A DNA stretch of 64,000 nucleotides from Prochlorococcus sp. AG-355-B23 (GCA_003280935.1 QCDJ01000002.1:1-64000); one strand, 5' to 3'. Shown: positions 26,867-37,755, counted from the stretch's first letter. Notes: generated by a model not told the origin, from the sequence alone. Made by a program: numbers and translations.

Positions 26867-27442
26867 AAATGTTAATCTTGACTGCCCATAGTTTCTAACA
26901 TCTATAGTTTCCCATAAAGTACTTTTTTTAATAGATAGTTTTGGAGAATGTTCACAAATAACTATTGAATCTTTTTTTAAAAAATTACAATTGAATAATT
27001 GCTTTAAAACTAATTCATGGAAATCAACATAGTATGGAGGATCTAGATACACAAAATCAAACTTTAATTTATCTAAATCAATATTTCTAGATGATAAGTT
27101 TCTCTCATAATTAGGTTTTGTCCATTTCAAAACATCTTTACAAATAACTTCGATATCATTTCTCCTATTCTCTACATTCTCCAATGAGAGTAAATTTTCT
27201 AGGCAAATTTTTGAGTTGATTTTGTTTTTTTCAATTGCAAGTATTTTTCTTGCCCCGTGATTATAGGCTTCACAAGATATAGCCCCTGTTCCACTAAATA
27301 AATCTAACCAGTTACTATTTTCAACTTTATTGTTCAATATATTAAATAATGCCTCTCTTACTCTCAAAGTTGTAGGTCTGGTATAAGAATTATTTGGGCT
27401 TTGGAGTTTTTTACCACCTATTAATCTTAAGTTAGTCTTCAT
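26843..27442 (-). CDS. rsmD: 16S rRNA (guanine-N2)-methyltransferase RsmD
   Basis: 199 residues. N-terminal [34 protein letters not shown]-binding [20 protein letters not shown] near 44-63, and the catalytic DPPY motif in [13 protein letters not shown] near 134. It methylates G966 of 16S rRNA in the small subunit. The 3' end overlaps petG tail-to-tail. It lies 13 bases downstream of hisH. Confidence 0.94.
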   Translation of the reverse strand: MKTNLRLIGGKKLQSPNNSYTRPTTLRVREALFNILNNKVENSNWLDLFSGTGAISCEAYNHGARKILAIEKNKINSKICLENLLSLENVENRRNDIEVICKDVLKWTKPNYERNLSSRNIDLDKLKFDFVYLDPPYYVDFHELVLKQLFNCNFLKKDSIVICEHSPKLSIKKSTLWETIDVRNYGQSRLTFLINVQHP

Positions 27443-27455
27443 CCCTAAGCATCTG

Positions 27456-28073
27456 TTATTGAATATTACTAAGCCATCTTCTCAAAAGTTTTTCTCCAGT
27501 TATACCAGATTTTTCTGGATGAAATTGACAGGCCAGTAAATTATCATGCTCAATCATTGCAGTTAATTTTTCGGAACCATAATCAACCTGAGCAGCAATA
27601 ATATTTGAGTCATCTGGGATTGCGTGATAGGAATGTACAAAATAAACCCAATTATTCAATTCTTCAATCCCAAATAAAGTATTTTTTTTTGTGGGTAAAA
27701 GTTGGCACCAACCCATGTGTGGGATTCTTTGGTTAACAATATTGGGTATTTTTTGTATTTTTCCTTTTATAATTCCCAGCCCTTGAACTCTTCCTTCATC
27801 ACTAGATTCAAAAAGGAGTTGGAGACCTAAACATATCCCCAAAAAGGACTTCCCACTTTTAATCCAATTCTTCAAATCAGTTATCAAATCAGTATTTTTG
27901 AGATTATTCATCGCTGGATCAAATGCTCCAACCCCTGGAAGTATTATCGCCTTACAAAGCTTGGCATCATAAAAGTTTTTAATTAATATAATTTCTTCAC
28001 CAAGACTTTCTAGAGATTTCGTTACAGAATGAATATTACCCATTCCATAGTCTATTAGTCCAATTTTATGCAA
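27456..28073 (-). CDS. hisH: Imidazole glycerol phosphate synthase glutaminase subunit HisH
   Basis: 205 residues. Class I glutamine amidotransferase with nucleophile Cys81 in GICLGLQLLFE and the His/Glu pair in ACQFHPEKSG near 186. It hydrolyses glutamine and passes ammonia to HisF in histidine synthesis; hisF is not in the window. The start is a TTG at 28073 (IGLIDYGMGN follows directly), with no in-frame ATG before the conserved region and no clear Shine-Dalgarno. It lies 11 bases after trxA. Confidence 0.94.
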   Translation of the reverse strand: MHKIGLIDYGMGNIHSVTKSLESLGEEIILIKNFYDAKLCKAIILPGVGAFDPAMNNLKNTDLITDLKNWIKSGKSFLGICLGLQLLFESSDEGRVQGLGIIKGKIQKIPNIVNQRIPHMGWCQLLPTKKNTLFGIEELNNWVYFVHSYHAIPDDSNIIAAQVDYGSEKLTAMIEHDNLLACQFHPEKSGITGEKLLRRWLSNIQ

Positions 28074-28084
28074 AGCTTTTAAAT

Positions 28085-28408
28085 TTATAAATGCTTAGTT
28101 AAAGTGCTCGAAAGAGTTGCTTTTGGGACAGCTCCAACGACGGTATCAACCTTTTGACCTCCTTTAAAGATCATTAATGTAGGAATACTTCTAATTCCGT
28201 ATTGACTGGCTACATTTGGATTCTCATCTGTGTTTAATTTAAAAACTTTAATTTTTCCTTCAAAGTCTTTTGAGATTTCTTCTACAACTGGAGCGACCAT
28301 CCTACATGGACCGCACCATGGTGCCCAAAAATCAACCAATACTGGTAGATCACTTTGCAGTACATCCTTGTCAAATGAAGAATCAGTTACGGCTGGAGCT
28401 GATGACAT
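28085..28408 (-). CDS. trxA: Thioredoxin
   Basis: 107 residues, full length. Active site WCGPC at 31-35, cis-Pro region SIPTLMIF near 77, and buried DFWAPWCG context, all standard for m-type/TrxA thioredoxin. It reduces Calvin-cycle and biosynthetic enzymes using electrons from thioredoxin reductase. It heads a trxA-hisH-rsmD leftward cluster and lies just downstream of the small RNA Yfr1. Confidence 0.97.
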   Translation of the reverse strand: MSSAPAVTDSSFDKDVLQSDLPVLVDFWAPWCGPCRMVAPVVEEISKDFEGKIKVFKLNTDENPNVASQYGIRSIPTLMIFKGGQKVDTVVGAVPKATLSSTLTKHL

Positions 28409-28499
28409 AATTTAAGTATTCCTTTTTGAAAATTTAGCAGGCAATTCTTTTAAGTGATGATTTCATTACAGATAAAATAATATAAGTAACAAAATATCT

Positions 28500-28521
28500 A
28501 AAAAAGCCCGATTAATCGGGC
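28500..28521 (-). terminator. Rho-independent terminator of Yfr1
   Basis: A self-complementary 16-base stem (28521-28506) is followed by six T on the minus strand. It separates Yfr1 from trxA. Confidence 0.9.
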
Positions 28522-28554
28522 GATTTAGTGTGTGAGGAGTATGGGGTTTCCCCC
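28500..28554 (-). ncRNA. yfr1: Small regulatory RNA Yfr1
   Basis: Read on the minus strand: a 5' hairpin GGGGGAAACCCC (28554-28543), the single-stranded motif ACTCCTCACAC (28540-28530), then a GC stem GCCCGATTAATCGGGC (28521-28506) ending in six T. About 55 nt. The unpaired 11-nt motif between two stem-loops and the location between guaB and trxA are the known hallmarks of cyanobacterial Yfr1. It acts as an antisense regulator that base-pairs near ribosome-binding sites, with outer-membrane porin mRNAs among its reported targets. Confidence 0.95.
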
Positions 28555-28638
28555 ATCATTTAATAATAGCTCCTAATTAGAAATTTTTTCAATTTAGTGC
28601 TTAATTCACTAAGATTTTATAGTTTTTCTATAAATCAA

Positions 28639-29802
28639 CTACTTACCCATCCCAAGCTGCTGAGCTTTTTGGTAAACCTTACCTTCAGTAAGAAGCGATG
28701 GTGCAATAACTATTTCAACTTCTTGCATTTCTTTAATGTTTTTTGCTCCAAGAGTACTCATAGATGTTCTGATGGCTCCTAATAAGTTATGTGTCCCATC
28801 GTCAAGCAGGGCAGGGCCTTTAATTATCCTTTCTAAGGATCCTGTAGACCCAACTTCAATTCTTGTCCCCCTTGGTAATACAGGACTTGGTGTGGCCATA
28901 CCCCAGTGAAATCCTTTGCCTGGAGCATTTGAGGATTTAGCTATAGGGGATCCAATCATTACAGCATCTGCACCACATGCTAAACATTTACAAATATCTC
29001 CGCCCGTCACAATTCCTCCATCGCCAATAATAGGAATATAACGACCACTTTCTTTAAAGTAGTCATTTCTTGCCGAACTACAATCAGCAATTGCAGTCGC
29101 TTGAGGAATTCCGATTCCCAATACTCCTCTTGAGGTACATGCCGCTCCAGGGCCAATACCAACCATTAATCCTGCCACTCCAGCATCCATGAGAAGTTTT
29201 GCAACTTCGTAAGTAACACAATTACCGGCAACAACTGGGACATTCATAGATTCACAGAGATCTTTAATATTTAAGGTTTCCTTACCTTCCATTCCAAGAT
29301 GTTCAGTTGAAACAACTGTTCCTTGAAGGAAAAACAAATCTAGTTTGGATTTATTCAGTGTTTCTTTAAAATTAATAGCAGCTTGAGGAGTGCCACTAAA
29401 AGCTGCGATACCTCCTCTTTCTTTGACCTCATTTATTCTTTGCAAAATCAATCCATCCTTGACCGGCTCACTGTATATCTTCTGCATTAATGGAACAAAA
29501 TCATTTTTTCCAACTGATGCTATTTGATTCAATATTTCATCAGGATTTTCATATCTTGTTTGTATGCCCTCCATATTAATAACCCCTATAGAACCTAATT
29601 TTGTTAGTTCTACAGCCGTATTAACATCGACAACACTGTCCATGGCACTAGCTACGATCGGAACTTCTCTTTTAAAATCACCTATTTCCCAAGAAGGATC
29701 AGTCAAATCGTAATCAAGTGTTCTATTACCAGGGACTAAAGCTATTTCATCAATGCCATAAGCCCTTTTGACTTTTTTATTTAATCCAAGTTCAATATTC
29801 AC
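28639..29802 (-). CDS. guaB: IMP dehydrogenase family protein GuaB (CBS-less cyanobacterial type)
   Basis: 387 residues if started at the GTG at 29802, giving VNIELGLNKKVKRAYGIDEIALVPG, the conserved N-terminus of the marine cyanobacterial family. An ATG at 29874 would add 24 non-conserved residues and is rejected. Catalytic Cys222 lies in GPGAACTSRG, with IGDGGI and a phosphate-binding glycine stretch following. The pair of CBS domains of typical ~490-residue GuaB is absent. It oxidises IMP to XMP for guanine nucleotides. It is divergent from gyrA. Confidence 0.92.
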   Translation of the reverse strand: MNIELGLNKKVKRAYGIDEIALVPGNRTLDYDLTDPSWEIGDFKREVPIVASAMDSVVDVNTAVELTKLGSIGVINMEGIQTRYENPDEILNQIASVGKNDFVPLMQKIYSEPVKDGLILQRINEVKERGGIAAFSGTPQAAINFKETLNKSKLDLFFLQGTVVSTEHLGMEGKETLNIKDLCESMNVPVVAGNCVTYEVAKLLMDAGVAGLMVGIGPGAACTSRGVLGIGIPQATAIADCSSARNDYFKESGRYIPIIGDGGIVTGGDICKCLACGADAVMIGSPIAKSSNAPGKGFHWGMATPSPVLPRGTRIEVGSTGSLERIIKGPALLDDGTHNLLGAIRTSMSTLGAKNIKEMQEVEIVIAPSLLTEGKVYQKAQQLGMGK

Positions 29803-29983
29803 GGATTTTTTCTCTATTATTCTGATTAAATTAACAACTAAAGGGGTAATAAGCCAAGGTTTATTCAAAAACAACAGGTTTTATTTTGATTTGTGTGTAA
29901 ATGTGAGTATTTGGGAATTAAATAAATATTTTTTTTTATTCATTATGACAATCAGCGATTATTATTAAAAAAAGGATTTTTAT

Positions 29984-32581
29984 ATGTCTGATATTTTAGA
30001 TTCTGATAACTCTGGTTTAAGCGAGGATAACGACCGAATTATTCAGACTGACTTAAGAAACGAGATGTCTCGCTCCTACCTCGAGTATGCCATGAGCGTT
30101 ATAGTCGGTCGTGCTCTTCCAGATGCAAGAGATGGATTAAAACCTGTTCATAGAAGAATTCTTTATGCTATGTATGAACTTGGTTTAACTAGCGGTAGAC
30201 CATACAGAAAATGTGCAAGAGTTGTTGGAGAAGTATTAGGTAAATACCACCCTCATGGCGATACTGCTGTATATGATGCTTTAGTTAGAATGGCTCAGGA
30301 TTTCTCTATGAGGATGCCACTCATAGATGGTCATGGAAACTTTGGTTCTGTTGATAACGACCCTCCAGCAGCAATGAGATATACAGAATCTCGTTTACAG
30401 TCTCTCACAGATGAAAGTTTATTAGAGGATATTGAATCTGAAACTGTAGATTTCGCCGATAATTTTGACGGTTCTCAACAAGAACCAACAGTTTTACCTG
30501 CTAGGATTCCTCAGCTACTACTAAATGGATCATCTGGAATAGCAGTTGGAATGGCCACTAATATTCCACCTCATAACTTAGGGGAATTAATTAATGGTCT
30601 TAAATCAATCATTAATAACCCTTCTGTTGAAGATCGAGAACTTTTTGAAATAATTAAGGGTCCTGATTTTCCCACAGGTGGTCAAATCTTAGGCAGAGAT
30701 GGTATCAGAGAAACTTTCAAGTCAGGGAGGGGTTCAATAACCATGAGAGGTGTAGCCAATATTGAGCAAATTAAATCCAGTGGTAGAGCAGAAAAAGATG
30801 CAGTAATAATTACAGAGCTCCCATTTCAAACTAATAAAGCGGCATTGATAGAAAGAATTGCTGACTTGGTTAATGAAAAAAAATTAGAAGGTATTTCTGA
30901 TATTAGAGATGAAAGTGATCGAGACGGAATGAGGATTGTTATTGAACTAAAAAGGGATGCCTACCCACAAGTAGTTTTAAATAATTTATTCAAGTTAACA
31001 CCTCTACAAAATAACTTTAGTGCAAATATCCTTGCTTTAGTAAAAGGAGAGCCCACAACACTATCACTCAGGAAAATGTTAGATGTATTTCTAGACTTCA
31101 GAGTGGAGACAATAAGGCGAAGAACGGGATTTTTATTAAAAAAGGCTGAAGAGAGGGATCACATTGTAAAAGGTCTTTTATTAGCATTAAGTGCTATGGA
31201 TGAGATTATTAATCTAATAAGATCAGCAAAAGATACAGTTTCAGCCAGAGAAAAATTACAAACTGATCATGAGTTATCTGCCACACAGGCAGAAGCTATT
31301 TTACAAATGCAATTAAGAAGATTAACAGCACTAGAAGCAGATAAAATCAAAGGGGAACATGATGAGTTAACCAGAAAAATCAACTTATATCAGCAAATAT
31401 TGAATAGTAAAGAAAGAATTTTTGAAATTATTCTTGAAGAGCTGCATAAAATCGATGAAAGATTTTCCTCTCCAAGAAAAACAGAAATACTTGATTTGGG
31501 CGGTGGTCTAGATGATATTGATCTTATCGCTAATGACAGGTCTGTAGTTCTATTGACTGAAGCAGGCTATCTAAAAAGAATGCCTGTTAGTGAATTCGAA
31601 TCTACAAGTCGTGGGTCTAGAGGTAAAGCTGGTACAAAAACACAAGAAGATGATGAAGTAAAACTATTTATAAGCTGTAATGATCATGATACTCTTTTGC
31701 TTTTTAGTGATAGAGGAGTATCTTATGCTCTGCCAGCATATAGAGTTCCCATGAGTAGCAGAACAGCTAAGGGCACTCCCTCAGTTCAACTTCTCCCAAT
31801 ACCAAGAGAAGAAAAAATAACCTCGATAGTTGCAGTAGATTCTTTTGAAAACGATTGTTATCTATTAATGCTAACCAAGGCTGGATATATAAAAAGAACT
31901 TCACTTTCTGCTTTCTCAAAAATTCGATCAAATGGCTTAATAGCAATAAATCTTGAGGATGGAGATGCTTTAACTTGGGTTAGATTATCAAAAGAAGGAG
32001 ATAGTGTTTTAATTGGATCAAGAACAGGAATGGCGATTCATTTCAGATTAGATATTAACGAATTAAGGCCACTAGGCAGGACGGCAAGGGGGGTTAAATC
32101 TATGAACCTAAGGAAAGGAGACAATCTTGTATCTATGGATGTTTTAACATCTGATTTAGTTGATCAATTAGCTCAAAGTGAAGATCTTACGAAAGAGTCT
32201 GATGAAAATCTTGAAGTTAACTCTTCAGAAGGTCCTTGGGTACTAATAGCCAGTGCATTTGGATTAGGTAAAAGAGTACCTGTTACTCAATTTAGATTAC
32301 AAAAAAGAGCAGGCATGGGCTTGAGAGCGATTAAATTCAGAATTAAAGGTGATGTATTAGTTTGTTTAAAGGTCCTTGGAGAAGGAGAAGAATTACTTTT
32401 TGTGACCGAAAAAGGTGTGATAGTGAGAACAAATGCAGATAAAATATCACAGCAATCTAGAGCCGCTACCGGAGTAAAATTACAAAGATTAGATGAGGGT
32501 GATCATTTATCAGAAGTTGTATTAGTTCCTCATGAACAAACAGAAGAAACAGACCAATTCAACCAAGGCAGAGAAAATTAA
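29984..32581 (+). CDS. gyrA: DNA gyrase subunit A
   Basis: 865 residues, full length. The N-terminal domain contains the catalytic Tyr133 in AAMRYTESR and the QAMRYTE-region equivalent of quinolone-binding helix IV ([12 protein letters not shown], 89-100). The GyrA box appears as a variant near [13 protein letters not shown] (about 541). The C-terminal beta-pinwheel extends to near 840. It introduces negative supercoils with GyrB. A good Shine-Dalgarno (AAGGA) lies about 9 bases before the ATG. Lycopene cyclase follows 23 bases downstream. Confidence 0.98.
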   Translation: MSDILDSDNSGLSEDNDRIIQTDLRNEMSRSYLEYAMSVIVGRALPDARDGLKPVHRRILYAMYELGLTSGRPYRKCARVVGEVLGKYHPHGDTAVYDALVRMAQDFSMRMPLIDGHGNFGSVDNDPPAAMRYTESRLQSLTDESLLEDIESETVDFADNFDGSQQEPTVLPARIPQLLLNGSSGIAVGMATNIPPHNLGELINGLKSIINNPSVEDRELFEIIKGPDFPTGGQILGRDGIRETFKSGRGSITMRGVANIEQIKSSGRAEKDAVIITELPFQTNKAALIERIADLVNEKKLEGISDIRDESDRDGMRIVIELKRDAYPQVVLNNLFKLTPLQNNFSANILALVKGEPTTLSLRKMLDVFLDFRVETIRRRTGFLLKKAEERDHIVKGLLLALSAMDEIINLIRSAKDTVSAREKLQTDHELSATQAEAILQMQLRRLTALEADKIKGEHDELTRKINLYQQILNSKERIFEIILEELHKIDERFSSPRKTEILDLGGGLDDIDLIANDRSVVLLTEAGYLKRMPVSEFESTSRGSRGKAGTKTQEDDEVKLFISCNDHDTLLLFSDRGVSYALPAYRVPMSSRTAKGTPSVQLLPIPREEKITSIVAVDSFENDCYLLMLTKAGYIKRTSLSAFSKIRSNGLIAINLEDGDALTWVRLSKEGDSVLIGSRTGMAIHFRLDINELRPLGRTARGVKSMNLRKGDNLVSMDVLTSDLVDQLAQSEDLTKESDENLEVNSSEGPWVLIASAFGLGKRVPVTQFRLQKRAGMGLRAIKFRIKGDVLVCLKVLGEGEELLFVTEKGVIVRTNADKISQQSRAATGVKLQRLDEGDHLSEVVLVPHEQTEETDQFNQGREN

Positions 32582-32604
32582 AAGAAAATGGTTTATTAGA
32601 TAAC

Positions 32605-33816
32605 ATGGAAATACTTGATATTCTAATTTTAGGTTCCGGACCTGCAGCATTATGCTTGGCTTCAGAATTAGCCAAGCAAGATCTAAATATTAAAGGCATA
32701 TCAACTAAATCTCCAAATGAAAAATGGGAGAATACGTATGGTATATGGGCTTCTGAATTAGAGGAATTAGGATTAGAGTCTTTGTTATCTCATCGGTGGT
32801 GCAAAACAGTTAGTTTTTTTGGAAATGGCGAAAATAAAAAGGGAGATAATCCTACAAAACATAATTACGATTATGGTCTGATAAATCAAGAAGCTTTTCA
32901 AAATGAACTTTTAAAAAAGTGTTACGGGATTGAATGGTTGAATGAAACAGCAAAAGATATTAAAGAGAAAAATAAACTATCTGAAGTGATTTGTTTTTCA
33001 GGTCTAAGAATAAAGGCGAGGTTAGTTATTGACGCAAGTGGTCATAAAAGTAATTTCATAAAAAGACCAGTTCAAAATGAAATCGCACAACAAGCTGCTT
33101 ATGGGATTGTCGGTAAATTTTCATCGCCACCAGTTAATAAGGATCAGTTTGTTTTAATGGATTTTCGTCCAAATCATTTAAACAATGAAGAAAAGTTATC
33201 ATCTCCTTCCTTTCTTTATGCAATGGATCTTGGAAATGAAACTTTTTTTGTTGAAGAAACATCATTAGCTAGTTACCCCGCCTTATCCAAAGAGAATCTC
33301 AAAAAAAGACTTTTTAAAAGATTGAATAGCAAGGGTATTCAAGTATGTGAAATTTTTCATGAAGAGAATTGCCTTTTCCCAATGAATTTACCCCTCCCAT
33401 TTAAAAGACAATTTGTACTTGGTTTTGGAGGGTCTGCAAGCATGGTACATCCTGCATCAGGATACATGATCGGATCTCTATTAAGAAGAGCTCCACTCCT
33501 TGCAAAAAAATTAGCAATCTTTTTAAAAGAACCTAATCTTAGTTCTCTTGAACTGGCAACAAAAGGTTGGGAGGTCTTATGGCCCTACGAATTAATACAA
33601 AGGCATAAACTTTACCAATATGGTTTAAGAAGACTGATGAGTTTTGATGAAAGTAGATTAAGAAGCTTTTTCTCGAATTTCTTTAGATTATCGACCAATG
33701 AATGGGTAGGTTTTCTTACTAATACACTTCCACTTCCAAAACTAATTTACGTGATGAGTAAGATGTTTATAAATTCGCCTCTAAAAGTAAAACTAGGAAT
33801 GCTTAAGTTAAATTAA
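32605..33816 (+). CDS. crtL: Lycopene cyclase (CrtL family, probably beta type)
   Basis: 403 residues. FAD/NAD-binding motif LDILILGSGPAALCLASEL at 4-22, then IDASGH near 143, QQAAYGIVGKF near 160 and MVHPASGYMIG near 285, all characteristic of plant-type CrtL cyclases. It cyclises lycopene ends, leading to beta- and alpha-carotene and zeaxanthin. Prochlorococcus carries two CrtL paralogues; deciding beta versus epsilon type needs alignment, so the beta call is tentative. Probably membrane-associated. It is codirectional with gyrA and likely cotranscribed. Confidence 0.9.
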   Translation: MEILDILILGSGPAALCLASELAKQDLNIKGISTKSPNEKWENTYGIWASELEELGLESLLSHRWCKTVSFFGNGENKKGDNPTKHNYDYGLINQEAFQNELLKKCYGIEWLNETAKDIKEKNKLSEVICFSGLRIKARLVIDASGHKSNFIKRPVQNEIAQQAAYGIVGKFSSPPVNKDQFVLMDFRPNHLNNEEKLSSPSFLYAMDLGNETFFVEETSLASYPALSKENLKKRLFKRLNSKGIQVCEIFHEENCLFPMNLPLPFKRQFVLGFGGSASMVHPASGYMIGSLLRRAPLLAKKLAIFLKEPNLSSLELATKGWEVLWPYELIQRHKLYQYGLRRLMSFDESRLRSFFSNFFRLSTNEWVGFLTNTLPLPKLIYVMSKMFINSPLKVKLGMLKLN

Positions 33817-33821
33817 AATTT

Positions 33822-35405
33822 TTATTTTCGCCAATCATCAATATTAATATCTGGGAAAACCTTATCTTCTTCCTCAATATCTTCAAGAAATTTTAAATTA
33901 ATATAAGAATGATTTTTAATCATTTCAACTATTTTCCAGAACCTGAACAAGTGTCTTTTTATCCTCTCTTTTGCAAGCTCGGTTGTAGTTCCAGCTCTTA
34001 GGATAAAACTCCAATCAGATGACTCAGAAAGGAGTAGTTCTCTTGCTGCTTGCTTGAAAAGTCTTGGTGATAAATCATTATTAAAATTTTTCGTGCATAA
34101 ATCAACAAAAGTTGAGCCTGCTTTCGTGATCTCTGGAACAATCCATGCATTTGCATCGTTAATCCAGTAATCATGGTAACCTCCTTGTCCCCAGCTTGAT
34201 GGTGATGGATCGCAAATCTGAAGATTTGGCTTTTGAAGTAAGAATTCTTTTAAATTTGTAAGCTTAATTGAATATTTACTAGAGTTCTTCAAAATATTTT
34301 CAATAAAAAAAGGTCCCTCATACCACCAATGACCAAATAACTCTGCATCAAATGGTGCTACCAATAAGGGCTTAAAGGAAGAGGATAAAGTTAATTTTTC
34401 TAATTGTTTAGATCTCGCAATAAGATAAGCATCAGCATGTTCTGCAGCCTTATTTTTTGCTTCATTTTCTAAGTAAAACGCCTTTTCACCTAATGGTACA
34501 TTATCGTCTGTAATTTTATAAAACTTCAAACCCAAAGGTCTTTTAGTTGAGATACCTTTCTTTTGGAGCTTGGAGATAGGTAATTCCCACCCCAAATCTT
34601 TGTGAAATTCCCTATAAACTTTATCTCCCGGGAACCCATCCTTAGCAGACCAAACGGGCAAAGTTGACTCGCTATCTCTTCCGAAAAATGCAACTCCTTT
34701 TTTCGAGCAGATTGGAGCGTAAACACCATACCTTGGCCTTGGTGTGGAATTAAGGATTCCATGACCATCTAAGATTGCATATCTAATTCCGGAATTAAAT
34801 AGTATTGCATCTAAATTCTCATAATATGCACATTCAGGTAACCAGATACCCAAAGGCTTAGTACCAAAAATATTTTCATGATTCCTAATGGCTGTATTAA
34901 TTTGTCCTTTAACAGTTTCTGGATTCTCCCTTAAAATTGGTAAATATCCATGTGTGGCAGCACAAGTAAGAATATCCAAATTTCCAGATTTATTTAAAAC
35001 TCTAAACTTCTCAATTAAATTTCCAGAACATTTTTGCCAATACAAATATTTGTCGTTAAGGTTATTCATTAAAAATACAGAAGCATTTTTTTCTTCTTTT
35101 GGCAGTTCTTTTAAGAAATCATTTCTTGTTTCAATCCAGCTTGGGAATGTTTCTTGAATTTTTTTATTATTTAGAAGTGATAATAATGTTGGAGACAAAC
35201 TAATAGTAAGTTTGGTATTTAAAGGATTTTCTTTTTTGGAAGATTCTATTGATTGAAGTAGTGGTATATAACATTCCAAAATCGCCTGAAATAACCAATC
35301 CTCTTCTAAAGAGTTTTTTTCATTTTTCCTGACATAAGGCAAATGCGCATGTAAAACTATCGCTAACTGGCCTAAAACATTATTTTTAGAGTATTGCCCA
35401 TTCAT
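33822..35405 (-). CDS. Glycoside hydrolase family 57 protein, likely 1,4-alpha-glucan branching type
   Basis: 527 residues. It begins LAIVLHAHLPYVRK (GH57 motif 1, HAHLPY). The nucleophile Glu is in GIWLPECAYYE near 186 and the acid Asp in APFDAELFGHWWYEG near 348-362. The C-terminal helical region (LLLSESSDWSFILRAGTT) is the DUF1957 part found in GH57 branching enzymes. It would act on glycogen in the cytoplasm. Strict branching activity is inferred; a related amylase role cannot be excluded. Convergent with lycopene cyclase. Confidence 0.86.
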   Translation of the reverse strand: MNGQYSKNNVLGQLAIVLHAHLPYVRKNEKNSLEEDWLFQAILECYIPLLQSIESSKKENPLNTKLTISLSPTLLSLLNNKKIQETFPSWIETRNDFLKELPKEEKNASVFLMNNLNDKYLYWQKCSGNLIEKFRVLNKSGNLDILTCAATHGYLPILRENPETVKGQINTAIRNHENIFGTKPLGIWLPECAYYENLDAILFNSGIRYAILDGHGILNSTPRPRYGVYAPICSKKGVAFFGRDSESTLPVWSAKDGFPGDKVYREFHKDLGWELPISKLQKKGISTKRPLGLKFYKITDDNVPLGEKAFYLENEAKNKAAEHADAYLIARSKQLEKLTLSSSFKPLLVAPFDAELFGHWWYEGPFFIENILKNSSKYSIKLTNLKEFLLQKPNLQICDPSPSSWGQGGYHDYWINDANAWIVPEITKAGSTFVDLCTKNFNNDLSPRLFKQAARELLLSESSDWSFILRAGTTTELAKERIKRHLFRFWKIVEMIKNHSYINLKFLEDIEEEDKVFPDINIDDWRK

Positions 35406-35580
35406 ACTTTTTTAAATTTATGCCAAATATTCTATAAAAAATCGAAATATTCTTTATAAAAAGAAGTCTTTAATCTTTAAAATAATACTTTAAAAATTAA
35501 AAATTTTTTTTTTTTTTTTAGAATTTTAACCAATATTATTTAAGTTATAAACTTTCAGTAAATTTTAATTGAACTGAATC

Positions 35581-35609
35581 TAGTCAAATTTTTTTAATTA
35601 GCTTAATAT
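35581..35609 (+). promoter_or_regulatory. Candidate sigma70-type promoter for leuA
   Basis: TAGTCA (35581-35586, four of six -35 consensus bases), a 17-base spacer, then TAATAT (35604-35609). Transcription would start near 35616, leaving a leader of about 15 bases before the ATG at 35631. In such AT-rich DNA chance matches are common. Confidence 0.4.
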
Positions 35610-35630
35610 GAGTTTAAGTTATTCCCTTTG

Positions 35631-37271
35631 ATGTCAAAAGATCCTGGAAGAATTCTGATATTTGATACAACTCTTCGAGATGGGGAGCAATCTCCTGGTG
35701 CCAGTTTAAATCTCGAAGAAAAACTTGCTATAGCCCATCAATTAGCAAGATTAGGAGTAGATGTTATTGAAGCTGGATTCCCTTTCGCAAGTCCAGGAGA
35801 TTTTAAGGCTGTTAATAAAATTGCTAATGCCGTAGGGAAAGAAAATGGCCCTATAATATGCGGTTTAGCTAGAGCCTCTAAAGGAGATATAAAAGCTTGT
35901 CACGAAGCAGTAAGTCCAGCTCCCAAGAAAAGAATACATACTTTTATTGCTACAAGCGATATCCATCTTAAACATAAACTTAAAAAATCAAGAAAAGATG
36001 TTCTTCAAATAGTTCCAGAAATGGTTAATTATGCAAAATCATTAGTAGATGATATTGAATTTTCTTGTGAAGACGCTTCAAGGAGTGATCCTGAATTTTT
36101 ATACGAAGTGATTCAACTAGCAATTTCAGCAGGAGCAACAACAATAAATATCCCTGATACTGTTGGATTTACAACTCCTAGTGAATTTGGCAAACTAATT
36201 GCAGATATAAATAAAAATGTTCCAAATATTGATGAGGCAGTAATCTCTGTTCATGGTCATAATGATTTAGGTTTAGCAGTAGCCAATTTTCTTGAGGCAG
36301 TAAAAAATGGAGCAAGACAACTAGAATGTACTATTAATGGAATTGGTGAAAGAGCAGGGAATGCCTCTCTGGAAGAATTAGTAATGGCTCTACATGTTAG
36401 GAAAAGTTTTTTTAATAGTTTTTTCAAAAGAAATCCAGATTCCCCAACTCCTCTTACTGCTATAAGAACAGAAGAAATAACAAAAACCTCTAGACTTGTT
36501 TCTAACCTAACCGGAATGACTGTGCAACCTAATAAAGCAATTGTAGGAGCTAATGCTTTTGCACATGAGTCAGGCATTCATCAGGATGGGGTTTTAAAAA
36601 ATAGACTAACTTACGAAATTATCGATGCAAAAACTGTTGGTTTGAGTGAAAACAAAATATCTTTAGGGAAACTTAGTGGAAGAAGTGCGGTAAGAGCAAG
36701 ATTAGAAGAGATGGGATATGACTTGAGCCGAGAAGATTTAAATGATGCTTTTGCTCGTTTTAAGGATTTAGCTGACAGGAAAAGAGAGATTACTGATAGA
36801 GACTTAGAAGCAATTGTTAGTGAACAAGTTCAGCTCCCAGAAGCTAAATTTCAATTAAGTCTTGTACAAGTAAGTTGTGGTAATGCATCTAAACCTACTG
36901 CCACCATTTCGCTTCTAAACACAGAAGATAATATTGAGGATACTGCAGTATCAATAGGGACTGGACCCGTTGATGCTGTATGCGAAGCTTTAAATAAATT
37001 AGCTAAAGTTCCTAATGAATTAATTGAATTTTCTGTTAAGTCGGTAACAGAAGGAATTGATGCTTTGGGCGAAGTAACAATAAGAATAAGAAGGGATAAT
37101 AAAATATATTCTGGTCATTCTGCTGATACAGACGTTGTAGTTGCTGCAGCGAATGCTTACGTTAATGCTTTAAATAGACTTGTATTTTCTGAGAAAAAAA
37201 ATTCAATTCATCCACAATATGATAATTTAGAGAATTCTGATAATAAATTTCTATCTAATCCTGCAAATTAA
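35631..37271 (+). CDS. leuA: 2-isopropylmalate synthase
   Basis: 546 residues from the ATG at 35631 (the adjacent upstream TTG adds one residue and is unnecessary). [15 protein letters not shown] at 13-27, [13 protein letters not shown] near 205, and GIHQDG near 317 are the catalytic and metal-binding signatures. A C-terminal LeuA regulatory domain from about 395 binds leucine. It condenses acetyl-CoA with 2-ketoisovalerate, the first step of leucine synthesis. No clear Shine-Dalgarno; the leader is short. Confidence 0.97.
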   Translation: MSKDPGRILIFDTTLRDGEQSPGASLNLEEKLAIAHQLARLGVDVIEAGFPFASPGDFKAVNKIANAVGKENGPIICGLARASKGDIKACHEAVSPAPKKRIHTFIATSDIHLKHKLKKSRKDVLQIVPEMVNYAKSLVDDIEFSCEDASRSDPEFLYEVIQLAISAGATTINIPDTVGFTTPSEFGKLIADINKNVPNIDEAVISVHGHNDLGLAVANFLEAVKNGARQLECTINGIGERAGNASLEELVMALHVRKSFFNSFFKRNPDSPTPLTAIRTEEITKTSRLVSNLTGMTVQPNKAIVGANAFAHESGIHQDGVLKNRLTYEIIDAKTVGLSENKISLGKLSGRSAVRARLEEMGYDLSREDLNDAFARFKDLADRKREITDRDLEAIVSEQVQLPEAKFQLSLVQVSCGNASKPTATISLLNTEDNIEDTAVSIGTGPVDAVCEALNKLAKVPNELIEFSVKSVTEGIDALGEVTIRIRRDNKIYSGHSADTDVVVAAANAYVNALNRLVFSEKKNSIHPQYDNLENSDNKFLSNPAN

Positions 37272-37353
37272 ATTATTTTCTTAGGATTATTAAGTAGCAT
37301 TAAAAATAGTCTATTAATACTGTAGATTAAATTAATAGTTAAAGCAGTAAATA

Positions 37354-37746
37354 ATGACAGAAAGGGTATTTGGATATTGGGCACTTTCGTGGATTGGCTT
37401 AATCGGCAACATAATTGCACTTCCAATAATCGCATTAATAATTAGTTATGGGCCTCCACTAAAAGTTGCGAATATAACTCTTGCCATAAGTCTTGGATGG
37501 CCTGCTGCAATTGTTGGAATAGTTTCTTCAGCAGCTCTCTTAGCAGAGAGAAAATGGGGAGTAACTTTAACTCTGGTTTCTTTATCAATGGTAATTTGTG
37601 GTATGGGACCTTATTCAGTTGTAAGGCTCATAACTCTTCAAGACATTTATGGAATTGGTGGGTTTACTCTTTTAACAACATTATTAAGTACCTTAGCTCT
37701 TCTTTATTGGTGTAATCCGAAACATCGAAGAAGCATTCGATTATAA
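37354..37746 (+). CDS. Conserved cyanobacterial membrane protein
   Basis: 130 residues, four hydrophobic segments (about 10-31, 40-62, 70-92, 97-119) and a basic tail PKHRRSIRL. No cofactor or catalytic motif is visible. Familiar as a conserved hypothetical of picocyanobacteria, with no function known to me. It lies 82 bases after leuA and is convergent with the HD-domain gene. Confidence 0.65.
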   Translation: MTERVFGYWALSWIGLIGNIIALPIIALIISYGPPLKVANITLAISLGWPAAIVGIVSSAALLAERKWGVTLTLVSLSMVICGMGPYSVVRLITLQDIYGIGGFTLLTTLLSTLALLYWCNPKHRRSIRL

Positions 37747-37755
37747 AATTGAAAA

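Noticed and set aside
28500..28521. Hairpin plus T-run as a plain terminator of guaB
   Set aside because: It is better explained as the 3' end of Yfr1, given the 11-base motif and second hairpin just upstream; it may still stop guaB read-through.
29803..29874. ATG start at 29874 for guaB
   Set aside because: It adds 24 residues not found in the family; the GTG at 29802 gives the conserved VNIELG start.
34526..34768. Open frame inside the GH57 gene on the same strand
   Set aside because: It is out of frame with a full set of GH57 motifs. Similar shadow frames at 36257-36577, 41663-41869, 50485-50848, 57857-58066 and 59834-60259 are rejected for the same reason.
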